A stretch of DNA of 16,739 nt from Rhodobacteraceae bacterium UBA3087 (GCA_002367285.1 DFBF01000098.1:227-16965); one strand, 5' to 3'; numbered from the stretch's first letter, positions 7,383-15,681 are shown. Notes: generated by a model from the letters alone, not told the origin. A program made the numbers and translations.

Positions 7383-8308
7383 CGATCGGGATCGCCGCAT
7401 CAGGCCCTTGGGCCGGAGCTGGAATATTAGCGGGTTTGCACGCAGTTGAGGCGGTGGGACGCGGCGCAATTGGTGGCTTTGTCAGCTTAGCGGTGCTCAC
7501 CTTGGATGGGCGTTTGCTGCGGGCCGAAACACAAAACAGCGGCACAAAGGGGCTGTTTGCCAACGATCCACCAAAAGAAATTTTGCAAGCGCCTCAGGCG
7601 GCTCTAATCTCAAGCGGGCCGGACCGACCCGAGCCCCTGTCGCAATTCATCGCCGCCAAACCCGGGGTTGGTCTGGTCACAGGGCACCGCTTTCCGCAGG
7701 CTTTGATGCGTGACGCGCAACCGTTGAACGGGGCCATTCTGAACGCGATCGAGGCGGGCCGCACGGCGCAACAGGCCGTCGACGAATTGATCGCGCACGA
7801 GCCGGGGTTTGACGCCGGGTTCATCGCGCTCTCTGTTGGTGGGGAATTTGGTATCGGAAACATGCCATCGGTCCTGCGCCGTGCAGACCAAGGCGTTGCC
7901 ATGCGCATGTGCGAGACGACCTCAGCCAGCGTAGCCGCGCTTCACAATGCGATCCAGCCTCACAAAGCGATTGGGCTTTTGGCGGTTGAGGCGGCTTTGG
8001 ATGCGATGCAGCTGCGCCAGACAGTGCAGCATGACATTACCTTGGGGGCGGGGCTGCGCCTGAAACGCGGCGACGCGCCAGAGGTCCATATTGATGCAGA
8101 CGGTCAGGCCACCGGCATGACGCATCCTCAGGCCAACGATCTTCACGAAGAGATGTCTTTTGGCATGGGTGATCGGGTGCGGGTGGTGCGGAACGGCACC
8201 CAGTACGGCTGGCTGGGGCATGAGCCCTTTATGGTGGTCAAACAGGGCGTGGTTGTCAGCTTGGATGGCCAGGCCAGTTTGCAGGTGCCGGTGCTTGTGC
8301 CTGTCTGA
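7379..8308 (+). CDS. Uncharacterised protein with DUF1028-like motif pattern
   Basis: This 309-residue protein ends the Dpp-type operon; its ATG overlaps the ATPase stop (ATGA). It begins MTIGIAASGPWAGAGILAGL, with no convincing export signal. From memory it resembles a roseobacter family of unknown function, possibly the one catalogued as DUF6963, which I cannot verify. A region at 93-160 (GVGLVTGHRFPQAL, then EAGRTAQQAV, then HEPG and a short glycine-rich strand) matches in order and spacing the core of the DUF1028 protein encoded at 451-1098, suggesting a distant Ntn-hydrolase relative. The C-terminal part has a beta-rich stretch around GDRVRVVRNGTQYGWLGHEPF. Tight coupling to the transporter suggests it acts on the imported solute or its product. 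Reality as a gene is firm; function is unknown. Confidence 0.85.
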   Translation: MTIGIAASGPWAGAGILAGLHAVEAVGRGAIGGFVSLAVLTLDGRLLRAETQNSGTKGLFANDPPKEILQAPQAALISSGPDRPEPLSQFIAAKPGVGLVTGHRFPQALMRDAQPLNGAILNAIEAGRTAQQAVDELIAHEPGFDAGFIALSVGGEFGIGNMPSVLRRADQGVAMRMCETTSASVAALHNAIQPHKAIGLLAVEAALDAMQLRQTVQHDITLGAGLRLKRGDAPEVHIDADGQATGMTHPQANDLHEEMSFGMGDRVRVVRNGTQYGWLGHEPFMVVKQGVVVSLDGQASLQVPVLVPV

Positions 8309-8342
8309 GCCGAAAACGCGAATGCGTTACGTTGGGTTCGGC
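8309..8342 (-). terminator. Weak hairpin in the convergent gap, candidate terminator
   Basis: Only 18 bases separate the converging genes. AACGC (8315-8319) pairs with GCGTT (8324-8328), and GCCGAA (8309-8314) can pair with TTCGGC (8337-8342) outside it. On the minus strand the inner stem is followed by TTTT, so it best fits an end for the amidohydrolase operon. The stem is short and overlaps the amidohydrolase stop codon. Confidence 0.3.
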
Positions 8343-9835
8343 AGGCGTCTTTCCAGCGGTAGGCTGCGAGCCCCGGCGCGACGGTACATTTCCCGGTAGT
8401 GGGGGAGGTACTTTTCGACCTGTGGGTCGGCCATATCCATCGCTTGCTTCTTGCCCGCAAAGAAGGCCGCAGCTTCCGCCAAAATTGCTGTTTCGTCGAT
8501 CGTAGTCAGATGCCCGCTGTCGGCCACGATATGGCCAGCAACCATAGTCATCAACACCGATTGACCAAACTCGCAATGTACCAATTGGCGGGGCAGGTTG
8601 TTCAGCGGCACAAAGGGCAACGCTGTGAGATCCACCAGAATAAGATCCGCAGGCGCGCCAATGTCGAGCGTGCCAAGCCCCGGCTCGCGCATCGCCTGTC
8701 CACCGCCCGTTGTGGCGGCACGGATTACCTCGGTTGCTTGCGGCCAGCGCGTATAGTCCCAGTCGCTTAGGTTATGGATGACGCTGGCGGTTTTCATCAC
8801 TGACCACATGTTGATGGCGTCGTCGGCTATGGCCTCATCAACACCAAGGCACAGCGGAATACCTCGGTCCTGCATGTCCCGCCAACGCATGATGCCGCTG
8901 CCAAGGCGCAAATTGGAGTTGGGGTTATGCGCGACGGTTGCGCCGGACGCGGCCAGCAGATCGATATCCGCATCATCGACCCAGATCGCGTGGATCACGT
9001 TCATCCGGTCGCTAAGCAATGCCAGATCATGGGTATATTGAACAAGCGACCGGCCTTGCAGGCATTCCTCGCCATAGACGCGTTGCAGGCGCGTCTCCAG
9101 CATATGCGCGTAAAACGGCAGATCATGGCGCAGGCTGATATCGTCAAGCTGCAGGAAATAGTCAGGCGAGACCCGCTGTGGGGCAGAACAGGACACCGCT
9201 GCCTTGATCCGGCCATCTGCTGCGCCGTGCCAAGTGGCGATGAGATATTCGTAGCTTTCAAGCAAGGCAGGGGCGGCAACCCCCTGAGGCGCTGACAATT
9301 GGGCGCGCAGGTCCGGCGGTAGAATGTCGCGCAGGAAGGGCAGTTTTTCCAGCTCGCTGAGTTCCGGCTGGTCAAGCGCCAGCCGGGCGCGCATGCCGCT
9401 ATCGACGTAAGCCTGCGCCACCGCATCAATGATGTCCGGATCGGGCGACGGCACGAAAAAGCAGTCATCCTGCACCGAAGTGGTCCCGCCACGCAGCATT
9501 TCGATGCAGCCCAACATCGTGCGCAAATAGGCCTCACGCGGGGTCGGGCGCAGCACCTCCAGCTCGGGGCATTCATAAAGCATGAAAATTTCAAGCGGGA
9601 GTGAGGGCAGGCGGCCCTTCATATGGTTCACGGCAGAATGAAAATGCCCATTGATCAAGCCGGGCATCAGCAGGTTGCCTGCGCCCTCGATCACCTTTTC
9701 ACCCGGCTGCGCGGACAGATCCTTTGCAATTTCGGCAATGCGCCCGTTGCTGACCCGCAGATCGCAGGTCGCGGTCATGCCGTCTCTCAAGTCAAGGTCA
9801 AGCAGCCGCACGCCCCGAAACAGCGTATTTGTCAT
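8327..9835 (-). CDS. Metal-dependent amidohydrolase, TRZ/ATZ-cytosine deaminase type (second of pair)
   Basis: This 502-residue amidohydrolase-superfamily enzyme is likely a deaminase or hydrolase of a ring compound. The N-terminal beta segment precedes the metal motif NGHFHS with H64 and H66. Further expected ligands and catalytic residues follow in order: H244 and E247 in AHMLE, H282 in VIHAIW, and D333 in LGVDEA. NPNSNLRLGSG near 304-314 is the usual loop of this subgroup. A composite C-terminal segment with GAPADLILVDL closes the small beta domain, and a helical tail of about 45 residues ends YLPHYREMYRRA. Its ATG overlaps the stop of the upstream amidohydrolase by 4 bases, so the two are made together. 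Chlorohydrolase, guanine deaminase and S-adenosylhomocysteine deaminase share this fold, so the substrate cannot be named. Confidence 0.9.
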   Translation of the reverse strand: MTNTLFRGVRLLDLDLRDGMTATCDLRVSNGRIAEIAKDLSAQPGEKVIEGAGNLLMPGLINGHFHSAVNHMKGRLPSLPLEIFMLYECPELEVLRPTPREAYLRTMLGCIEMLRGGTTSVQDDCFFVPSPDPDIIDAVAQAYVDSGMRARLALDQPELSELEKLPFLRDILPPDLRAQLSAPQGVAAPALLESYEYLIATWHGAADGRIKAAVSCSAPQRVSPDYFLQLDDISLRHDLPFYAHMLETRLQRVYGEECLQGRSLVQYTHDLALLSDRMNVIHAIWVDDADIDLLAASGATVAHNPNSNLRLGSGIMRWRDMQDRGIPLCLGVDEAIADDAINMWSVMKTASVIHNLSDWDYTRWPQATEVIRAATTGGGQAMREPGLGTLDIGAPADLILVDLTALPFVPLNNLPRQLVHCEFGQSVLMTMVAGHIVADSGHLTTIDETAILAEAAAFFAGKKQAMDMADPQVEKYLPHYREMYRRAGARSLPLERRLPNPT

Positions 9836-11373
9836 GTGGAGGACGACCCCTGATAGAATGGCGTGCGTTGCGACGTATTCTGAATATATCCATCATAGAA
9901 GTCTTCGACCACCGGGAAGACTTGCTCGCGCAGCCAGTGGCGTTCCTGTTCTTCTGCGTCGCGCGGTTTGGCCAATACCTCCGCGATTTGCGCAAGGATC
10001 GCCTCGCGGTCGATCATGGTAAAGACGCCGTCCTCGTAGACCACACGCCCGGCGATCATGACGGCCTGCACGTCCTTGGTTTTCGCGCGATGGATCAACG
10101 CATCAAGTGGGGCAATGTCCGGGTCCTGGAACGGGTAGGTGGCGCTGTCATAGTCCAGCACAACGGCATCCATCTGCCGGCCAGGCTCCAGCCGGCCGAT
10201 CTCGCCCCCAAAGGCGGTGGTCATTCCGCCATGTTCGGTCGCCATGCGCAGCACTTGGGCCGGAGAGGGCACATCCGTGATCGTGATGCCAGGCACCCGG
10301 TGGACGGTCAGTGCCATACGCATTTCTTGCAACATGTCCCGGTCGTCGTTGATGCCTGCCTCATCCATGCCCATGCCCACGGTCATCCCGCGCTTTTGCA
10401 ACTCCATCAGTGGCAGTACGCCAGAGCGAAGGCGGAAGTTGGACGAGCAGTTGTGACAAATACAAGTGCCCGTGCCGGCACAGATCTCGATATCTTCTTC
10501 GGTCATCCACACGCCGTGACCAAGGGTCATGTGTTGGCCCAAAAGGCCAAGTTTTTCCAGATGCTTGACGGCCGTTGTTCCGGTGCGTTTGAAGGCGTAT
10601 TCCTTTTGAAATGCCGTCTCAAGCAGGTGCATATGCATGGGCGCGCCAGCGGAACTTGATTTCTCTTGGATCGCCAGCAGCCCGTCGTCGCTCATCCAGT
10701 GCAGGTTGGCTGGGGCCAATTGGATCCGGGCGCGCGCATTATCGTTCTTGTCCACCAGCACATCGAAAAGCTGCATGAAATCGTCGAACTGCAGGGTTTG
10801 CTTGGCGAAATGCTCGGCCATGACCTTGGCAACATCGGGCGGAAGGCGTTTGCAGAACTCCTCATCGGCCTCATAGACAAAGCGGTTCTGTTCACGCACC
10901 GCGTAGCAATAGGACACCCGCATGCCGATATCGTCATAGGCCTTCAGGACGCCACTGGCCGAGGCCACGACCTGATCAAAGTCGCCCATTGCCCAGCCTT
11001 GGATGTGCTGGACTGTCGTGACGCCCGAGGCGATCATCTCAAACGCCGAAAACATCGTGTCCAAATAGGGATCGATTTTGCGCATCGCCAAACGGGCGGC
11101 AAACCAAAGTTCCAGCGGGTAATCGGGCGCGCCCAGTTGCAGCGGTGTCAGACCAAGATGGTGGTGGCTGTTCACCAGCCCCGGAATGATCATGTGGTTG
11201 GAATGCGCGGTCACGCTGGCGCCTGGATAGGCGTCTGTCACCTCGGCCTTCGGGCCAACGGCCAACACAACGCCATCCTGATGGGCCAGTGCCGCGTCAT
11301 CCAGCATCTCCAACAAGCCGTCTTTTGTCACGCCTTTGACGATCCACCGGGCGGTTACAATTTCTACCGTCAT
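9832..11373 (-). CDS. Metal-dependent amidohydrolase, TRZ/ATZ or 8-oxoguanine deaminase type (first of pair)
   Basis: This 513-residue amidohydrolase-superfamily enzyme differs clearly from its downstream partner. Metal-site residues are all visible: VNSHHHLG (H70 and H72), H249 with E252 in MHLLE, H286 in LGHGVW and D337 in GMDEAG. NCSSNFRLRSG near 308-318 is the substrate-side loop, and the C-terminal beta domain carries GRLEPGRQMDAVVLDY. A helical tail follows. I chose the ATG at 11373 because it overlaps the ATPase stop (ATGA); the open frame upstream adds 21 residues that lie inside the ATPase gene. Databases often call such proteins 8-oxoguanine deaminase or hydroxydechloroatrazine hydrolase, but that naming is loose. 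Co-translation with an importer points to an imported substrate. Confidence 0.9.
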   Translation of the reverse strand: MTVEIVTARWIVKGVTKDGLLEMLDDAALAHQDGVVLAVGPKAEVTDAYPGASVTAHSNHMIIPGLVNSHHHLGLTPLQLGAPDYPLELWFAARLAMRKIDPYLDTMFSAFEMIASGVTTVQHIQGWAMGDFDQVVASASGVLKAYDDIGMRVSYCYAVREQNRFVYEADEEFCKRLPPDVAKVMAEHFAKQTLQFDDFMQLFDVLVDKNDNARARIQLAPANLHWMSDDGLLAIQEKSSSAGAPMHMHLLETAFQKEYAFKRTGTTAVKHLEKLGLLGQHMTLGHGVWMTEEDIEICAGTGTCICHNCSSNFRLRSGVLPLMELQKRGMTVGMGMDEAGINDDRDMLQEMRMALTVHRVPGITITDVPSPAQVLRMATEHGGMTTAFGGEIGRLEPGRQMDAVVLDYDSATYPFQDPDIAPLDALIHRAKTKDVQAVMIAGRVVYEDGVFTMIDREAILAQIAEVLAKPRDAEEQERHWLREQVFPVVEDFYDGYIQNTSQRTPFYQGSSST

Positions 11374-12161
11374 GCCAGTTCCTGCTCTTGTTCTTTGAAA
11401 GACTTTTCGACCTCTTCGGCCAGCAGCGCTTCGCACTGTATGGCAAGGTCTATCATCTCGGGGCTGCGCATGTCGCGCGGGCGGGGGGCAGAGATCGGGA
11501 TCTCGGCCTTGATCTGGCCGGGGCGGGCGGTAAAGACCACCACCCGGTCCGCCAGTGCCAGCGCCTCTTCGATTGAATGGGTCACCAACAGAACCGAGGC
11601 TTTGGAACTTTCCCAGATATTTAACAGATGTCCCTGCATACGGGCACGCGTTTGGATATCGAGGGCAGCAAAAGGCTCATCCATCAACAGGACCTTGGGC
11701 TCCATTGCCAGCGCACGGGCTAATGCAGCCCGCTGCCGCATCCCGCCAGAGAGCTCATGGGGTCGCTTGTCGCCCGCGCCCACAAGCCCCACAAGGCGCA
11801 GTAAGCGCTCAGCGGATTCTTCCTGTTTCTTAGGGGATTGTCCGGCGATCTTGAGGCCAAAGGTGATGTTGTCGCGCACGGTCAGCCACGGATACAGGGC
11901 CGCTTCCTGAAAGATCAGACTGCGTTCCGGGGACGGCTCTGCTACCTCTAACCCGTCAAAGGTCACGCTGCCTTCTGTCGCATCTTCAAGGCCCGCAACG
12001 ATGTACAGCAAAGAGCTTTTCCCGCATCCAGAAGGCCCCAGCAGGACCACGAATTCCCCCAGTTCCACATCCAGCGTCAGGTTGCGAACCGCTGGCACCG
12101 GTTCGGGCCCGTCGGGGTTCCAAGTCTTGGACACGTTGGTGATTTTCAGACCCAAAGTCAT
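11370..12161 (-). CDS. ABC transporter ATPase, NrtD/SsuB/TauB type
   Basis: This 263-residue ATPase energises the importer formed with the permease at 12163. Walker A GPSGCGKS is at 42-49, the Q-loop at Q85 in FQEAALYPWLTV, the signature LSGGM at 137-141, Walker B VLLMDEP at 157-163 and the switch histidine H195 in VTHSIEEAL. PWLTV after the Q-loop and SIEEAL are typical of the nitrate/sulfonate/taurine/pyrimidine-precursor class. A charged tail of about 25 residues ends QEQELA. A GGAGG ribosome site sits in the end of the permease gene, with 1 base between that stop and this start. It overlaps the downstream amidohydrolase by 4 bases, joining transport and catabolism in one message. Confidence 0.94.
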   Translation of the reverse strand: MTLGLKITNVSKTWNPDGPEPVPAVRNLTLDVELGEFVVLLGPSGCGKSSLLYIVAGLEDATEGSVTFDGLEVAEPSPERSLIFQEAALYPWLTVRDNITFGLKIAGQSPKKQEESAERLLRLVGLVGAGDKRPHELSGGMRQRAALARALAMEPKVLLMDEPFAALDIQTRARMQGHLLNIWESSKASVLLVTHSIEEALALADRVVVFTARPGQIKAEIPISAPRPRDMRSPEMIDLAIQCEALLAEEVEKSFKEQEQELA

Positions 12162-12162
12162 C

Positions 12163-13053
12163 TCAAAGACCTCCTACGCTGGACGGGCCGACCCACCACA
12201 GCACTTTGCGTTGCACGTATCGAAGCGCCTGATCAAAGGCGAAACCGGTTATCCCGATCAGCGTCATGGTAAAAAAGACGAGGCTGGCATTGAACGTGTT
12301 GCGGGCCATCATGGTGACCTGCCCGAGGCCAGAACCGACGCCAACGGCCTCGGCGATCAGCACCACCATCCATGCGGCAAAAAGGTTCATGCGCAGAGTA
12401 ACGAACAGCTCTGGCAGGATCGCGGGTAGGATCACATGTCGATAGATCTGGCGCTTGTTGCAGCCCATAATCCGGGCCAATTGAATGTAATGGGCGGGGA
12501 CATTATCAATTTGTGACAGGGTCGCCAGCGTCATGATGAAGAAAATCGCGATGAAAACGAGGAAGATCGCGGGCGGATTGCCGATGCCAAAGATGAACAC
12601 CGCCACCGGTAGCCACGCCACCGGAGAAATTGGTGCCAGCATCGTCACAAGCGGCAACATCAGTTTGCCGAAAACCTTGAAATAGCGAATGCCGATTCCG
12701 ATCGCCAGTGACAGGGTAAAGCCCAGCACAAGCCCCGCCGTCACCCGAAACGATGACCAAGCGATCACGCCCAGAACGGAAAAGATCGAGCCGCCCGTCG
12801 CCAGCGCCCCGGCGCGTGTGCCGCCGGGGTCGAAGAAGCGAAACTGGTCGGTCAGGTTAGCCAGAAAAATATGCGGTGGCGGAAGCAACAGCGGGTTCGC
12901 CCACCCCCACCACCACGCAAATTCCCAAAGACCGACGAAAATCGACAGGGACGCAAAGACCCAAAGAGTCGGTTCCAGCCGGGTCAACAGCTTTTTGAAG
13001 ACCGAGTTCCATTTGCTCTGTGTCACAGGCGCACCTATCGTTTTGTCGGTCAT
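12163..13053 (-). CDS. ABC transporter permease, SsuC/TauC type
   Basis: This 296-residue inner-membrane permease is one gene for a probable homodimer, as is usual in this class. After a polar N-terminus of about 28 residues comes a first helix with WVFASLSIFVGLWEFAWWW, then LLLPPPHIF. Further helices follow with PISPVAWLPVAVFIFGIG at about 141-158. The ATPase-docking loop lies at 188-217, with HYIQLARIMGCNKRQIYRHV then LPAILPELF, the standard EAA-type pattern. AWMVVLIAEAVGVGSGLG near 227-244 is also characteristic. The ATG has an AAGG ribosome site about 7 bases ahead and begins 9 bases after the binding-protein stop. The solute of this class ranges from sulfonates to nitrate, riboflavin and pyrimidine precursors. 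Confidence 0.93.
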   Translation of the reverse strand: MTDKTIGAPVTQSKWNSVFKKLLTRLEPTLWVFASLSIFVGLWEFAWWWGWANPLLLPPPHIFLANLTDQFRFFDPGGTRAGALATGGSIFSVLGVIAWSSFRVTAGLVLGFTLSLAIGIGIRYFKVFGKLMLPLVTMLAPISPVAWLPVAVFIFGIGNPPAIFLVFIAIFFIMTLATLSQIDNVPAHYIQLARIMGCNKRQIYRHVILPAILPELFVTLRMNLFAAWMVVLIAEAVGVGSGLGQVTMMARNTFNASLVFFTMTLIGITGFAFDQALRYVQRKVLWWVGPSSVGGL

Positions 13054-13062
13054 GATAGGGCC

Positions 13063-14124
13063 TTACGCAGCAGTCTTAAGGTTCAGGCTGTCATAGAGGT
13101 CGGCGTTTTCGGAAATCACCTCTTCCAAAAGCGTCCAGTTCACCGCCGAATCCGGCAGGGTTTCCTTGACGTAGCCCATCTTTTGCATCGAGACGGAACG
13201 TTCGAGGAAGAAGTCGCTGTTGTTGCGTTGGTCGATCATCACAGGCTGGCGCGATTGGGCAAGGGTCAAAGCCTCAAGCGAGGTTTTGTAATAGGTGCCC
13301 TGCGTCGTGGCCAAGGCGGCGGCCGTATCTGTTTCGGATTGATACTGCGCGGTCATCATCGCTTTGATCACGGCTTTGACGGCATCTGGGTTTTCTTCCA
13401 GTAACGGTGTCCGCGCGGCCAGCACGCAGTCCGAATAGCCCGCCCCATAAAGATCCAGTCCGTCGGTGAGTACCGTAGACCCGGCGCGTTCCTGCAGACA
13501 TTGCGTCGCATAGGGTTCAATATGGCTGACCGCATCAATCGCACCATTGATGAAGGCGGCAGCAAGTTCTGGTGAGGTGTTGAAGTATCTGATCTCTGCG
13601 TCGGCAAACTCCATGCCAGCCGAGGTCATATAGTCATAGGGCAGGACTTCAAGCGTGTCGGCCTGGAAGGTGCCGATGGTCTTGCCTTTCAGGTCTGCCG
13701 GGGACGAAATCCCTTCAGAGCCGATCAGGATACAGCCTTCGACGCCGGCACCGGCGACGATCTGCACGGGCGCACCGGCATCCACCAGCGTGATGAAGTT
13801 GGAGTAGGGGATCACCGAGACATCCACCATGCCTGCGCCGAACAATGTCACGACGTCGGTCGTGGTGGGGGTGACGACAAAGTCGAGGTCGACTCCGTCG
13901 GCTTCAGCCAGTTTGCGTTCCTTGGCCAGGAAAATACCAAGGTTGCACAATCCACCGCCATGGGTTGCCTTGATCCGGGTCAGGCCTTGCGCCGCTGCCA
14001 TGCCCGGCGACATCAGGCCTGCCGGGATCGCCAGACTGGCCGCCGCAGCAGCGCCACCCTTGAGAAAGCCACGACGGCTTGCTTCCTGAATTTTATGATA
14101 TGTGTTTCCGCATCTTTCGCACAT
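13063..14124 (-). CDS. Tat-exported ABC solute-binding protein, NMT1/TauA type
   Basis: This 353-residue binding protein is the first gene of the right-hand importer/amidohydrolase operon. It has a twin-arginine export signal, SRRGFLKGG at about residues 16-24, followed by an Ala-rich core and a likely cut near AAAQG, so it should be folded before export to the periplasm. The mature part begins LTRIKATHGGGLCNLGIFLA and has the NMT1/THI5-like features GAGMVDVSVIPYSNF and DLKGKTIGTF. An unusual MCERCG at the extreme N-terminus places two cysteines ahead of the twin arginines. The start is supported by GAGAGGA 7 bases upstream. Relatives bind thiamine precursors, taurine, alkanesulfonates or hydroxymethylpyrimidine-type compounds; a nitrogen heterocycle would fit the two enzymes downstream, but this is inference. 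Confidence 0.9.
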   Translation of the reverse strand: MCERCGNTYHKIQEASRRGFLKGGAAAAASLAIPAGLMSPGMAAAQGLTRIKATHGGGLCNLGIFLAKERKLAEADGVDLDFVVTPTTTDVVTLFGAGMVDVSVIPYSNFITLVDAGAPVQIVAGAGVEGCILIGSEGISSPADLKGKTIGTFQADTLEVLPYDYMTSAGMEFADAEIRYFNTSPELAAAFINGAIDAVSHIEPYATQCLQERAGSTVLTDGLDLYGAGYSDCVLAARTPLLEENPDAVKAVIKAMMTAQYQSETDTAAALATTQGTYYKTSLEALTLAQSRQPVMIDQRNNSDFFLERSVSMQKMGYVKETLPDSAVNWTLLEEVISENADLYDSLNLKTAA

Positions 14125-14433
14125 GTGATGTCCTCTCTGTCAGGACACAAACGAAGCATACGGGCCAGGAAAAAAACGTACGACCCCGTCACTTCATTTG
14201 TGACAGTTTCGGCACGCCAACCAGAAAAGCAGTCAGGCGGATCAATGGGAGGAGAACCTCACCTGCTGCTTTGCGCTGCATCCACGCTGCTGCAGAAGCA
14301 GGCGTCTCTCAAAGCACCTCGGCTCAGAAAAGTGCGAATTTTGTGAAAATGGCAGCTATTTGCCCTGCATTGACGCCTGCCTGCCGCATTTTTGGGCGTA
14401 GTTCGTATCGGTTTAGTGCCAAACATCGGGTTT
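14125..14433. promoter_or_regulatory. Intergenic region upstream of the Tat-binding-protein operon
   Basis: These 309 bases separate the M20 gene stop from the binding-protein start, both on the minus strand, and must hold the promoter if the two are separate transcripts. The clearest element is GTCAC (14188-14192) mirrored by GTGAC (14200-14204) around TTCATTT, 64 bases before the start codon, a plausible operator. An A-rich run lies at 14169-14176. I see no clear terminator for the M20 gene and no gene; the open frame crossing on the plus strand looks non-coding. Confidence 0.35.
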
Positions 14434-15681
14434 TCAGGAATAGCCGAGGCGATAAAGCGCGCCTATCAGCACCTGAATGCCATCAACAATATCAGGGATG
14501 CTTGAGAACTCTTCTGGGGTGTGGCTGCGCCCGTCTTTGCTGCGCACAAACAGCATGGCGACGGGGCAATTCCGGCTCATCTGCTGGGCATCGTGTCCCG
14601 CGCCACTGGCCATCCGCAGGGTCGGGATGTTTGCCGCGTCAGCAGCTGCCTGCATGGCATCCAGAAGGGTGGGGTCGCTTTGACAGGGCGGATGGTCGAG
14701 CGTCAGACGGCGACTGAGTGTCAGGCCACGCTTGGCGGCGATCTTGTCCATGATCTCATTATGCGTATCGTGAAGCGCCTTCGCGACCTCGGGGTCCGGG
14801 TGGCGCGCATCAATGGTAAAGGTCACGCTGCGCGGGATGATCGCTGGCGCATTGGGATCGATGCTGCACTGGCCAAGGGTGGTGACGGCGGGGCGGCCCA
14901 GAGCCTCGGCATGGGCAATGGCGGCGGTGGCGATCTCGACCATCCCGGCCATGGGATCGGCCCGAATGTCCATCGGGAAGGCCCCCGCGTGGTTCGAGAC
15001 GCCTGTCAAAGTGACCTCTGTGTGCCTGATATGGGTGATCGCATCGACCACCGCGACGGACAGATCGGCGTCTTCAAGGATCGGGCCCTGTTCGATGTGC
15101 AACTCGATAAAACCTGCGATGTCGTCACGGGCGACCTCTGCTATGCGGGCCGGATCGAAACCGCAGGCGCGCATCGCGGCGCTGATCGGGGCGCCAGCAT
15201 CATCTACAACCGTTTCGCAATCCTCCGGGCTGGACCGCCCCACAATCGCACGTGAGCCCCAAAAGCCAGCGGTGGGAAAGCGGCTGCTTTCTTCTTCACA
15301 AAGGCTGACCAGTTCCAAGGGGCGTTTGGGTTGGCCAAAGGTGGCCACCAAGGTTTTCAGCGCCACCAGCCCCGCAATCACACCAAGCGCCCCGTCATAG
15401 CGTCCACCAGAGCGCTGGCTGTCGATATGCGAGCCGGTGACGAGAGAGGGGCCGGGGCTTTGCCCCTCGGCCCTGGCCCAAAGGTTGCCGACCTGATCAA
15501 AGCGTGTCGCAAGCCCGGCCTCTTGCGCCCAAGCCTGCACTTGGGCCTGCGCCTTTTGCCACTCATCGGTATAGACCAGCCGACAGACCCCGGTCTCGCC
15601 CACTGCGCCATGCTGGGCCAGTGAGAGGATCATATCTTCGACCATCTCGGGGTCGATTTTGGGCATTTGGGGGTCTGACAT
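14434..15681 (-). CDS. M20-family Zn hydrolase, N-carbamoyl-amino-acid or allantoate amidohydrolase type
   Basis: This 415-residue M20 metallopeptidase-fold enzyme removes a carbamoyl or ureido group from a carbamoylated amino acid or ureide. Metal-site residues are visible: H85 in GSHIDS, D96 in GGRYDGALG, E130 in CEEE, H195 in ELHIEQGP and H387 in SHTPEE. The dimerisation domain includes VSNHAGAFPM with H231, a position that in this family reaches across to the substrate. Length matches the family. I chose the ATG at 15681 because AGAGGAG lies about 8 bases ahead; the open frame upstream adds 22 low-complexity residues. It is divergent from the hydantoinase A gene, a classical partnership in hydantoin use. 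Whether the substrate is an N-carbamoyl-amino acid, allantoate or ureidoglycine cannot be told from motifs. Confidence 0.9.
   Translation of the reverse strand: MSDPQMPKIDPEMVEDMILSLAQHGAVGETGVCRLVYTDEWQKAQAQVQAWAQEAGLATRFDQVGNLWARAEGQSPGPSLVTGSHIDSQRSGGRYDGALGVIAGLVALKTLVATFGQPKRPLELVSLCEEESSRFPTAGFWGSRAIVGRSSPEDCETVVDDAGAPISAAMRACGFDPARIAEVARDDIAGFIELHIEQGPILEDADLSVAVVDAITHIRHTEVTLTGVSNHAGAFPMDIRADPMAGMVEIATAAIAHAEALGRPAVTTLGQCSIDPNAPAIIPRSVTFTIDARHPDPEVAKALHDTHNEIMDKIAAKRGLTLSRRLTLDHPPCQSDPTLLDAMQAAADAANIPTLRMASGAGHDAQQMSRNCPVAMLFVRSKDGRSHTPEEFSSIPDIVDGIQVLIGALYRLGYS

Noticed and set aside
10666..11910. 414-residue plus-strand open frame
   Set aside because: It is antisense to the first amidohydrolase and the ATPase, whose catalytic motifs are all intact; long antisense frames are common in GC-rich DNA.
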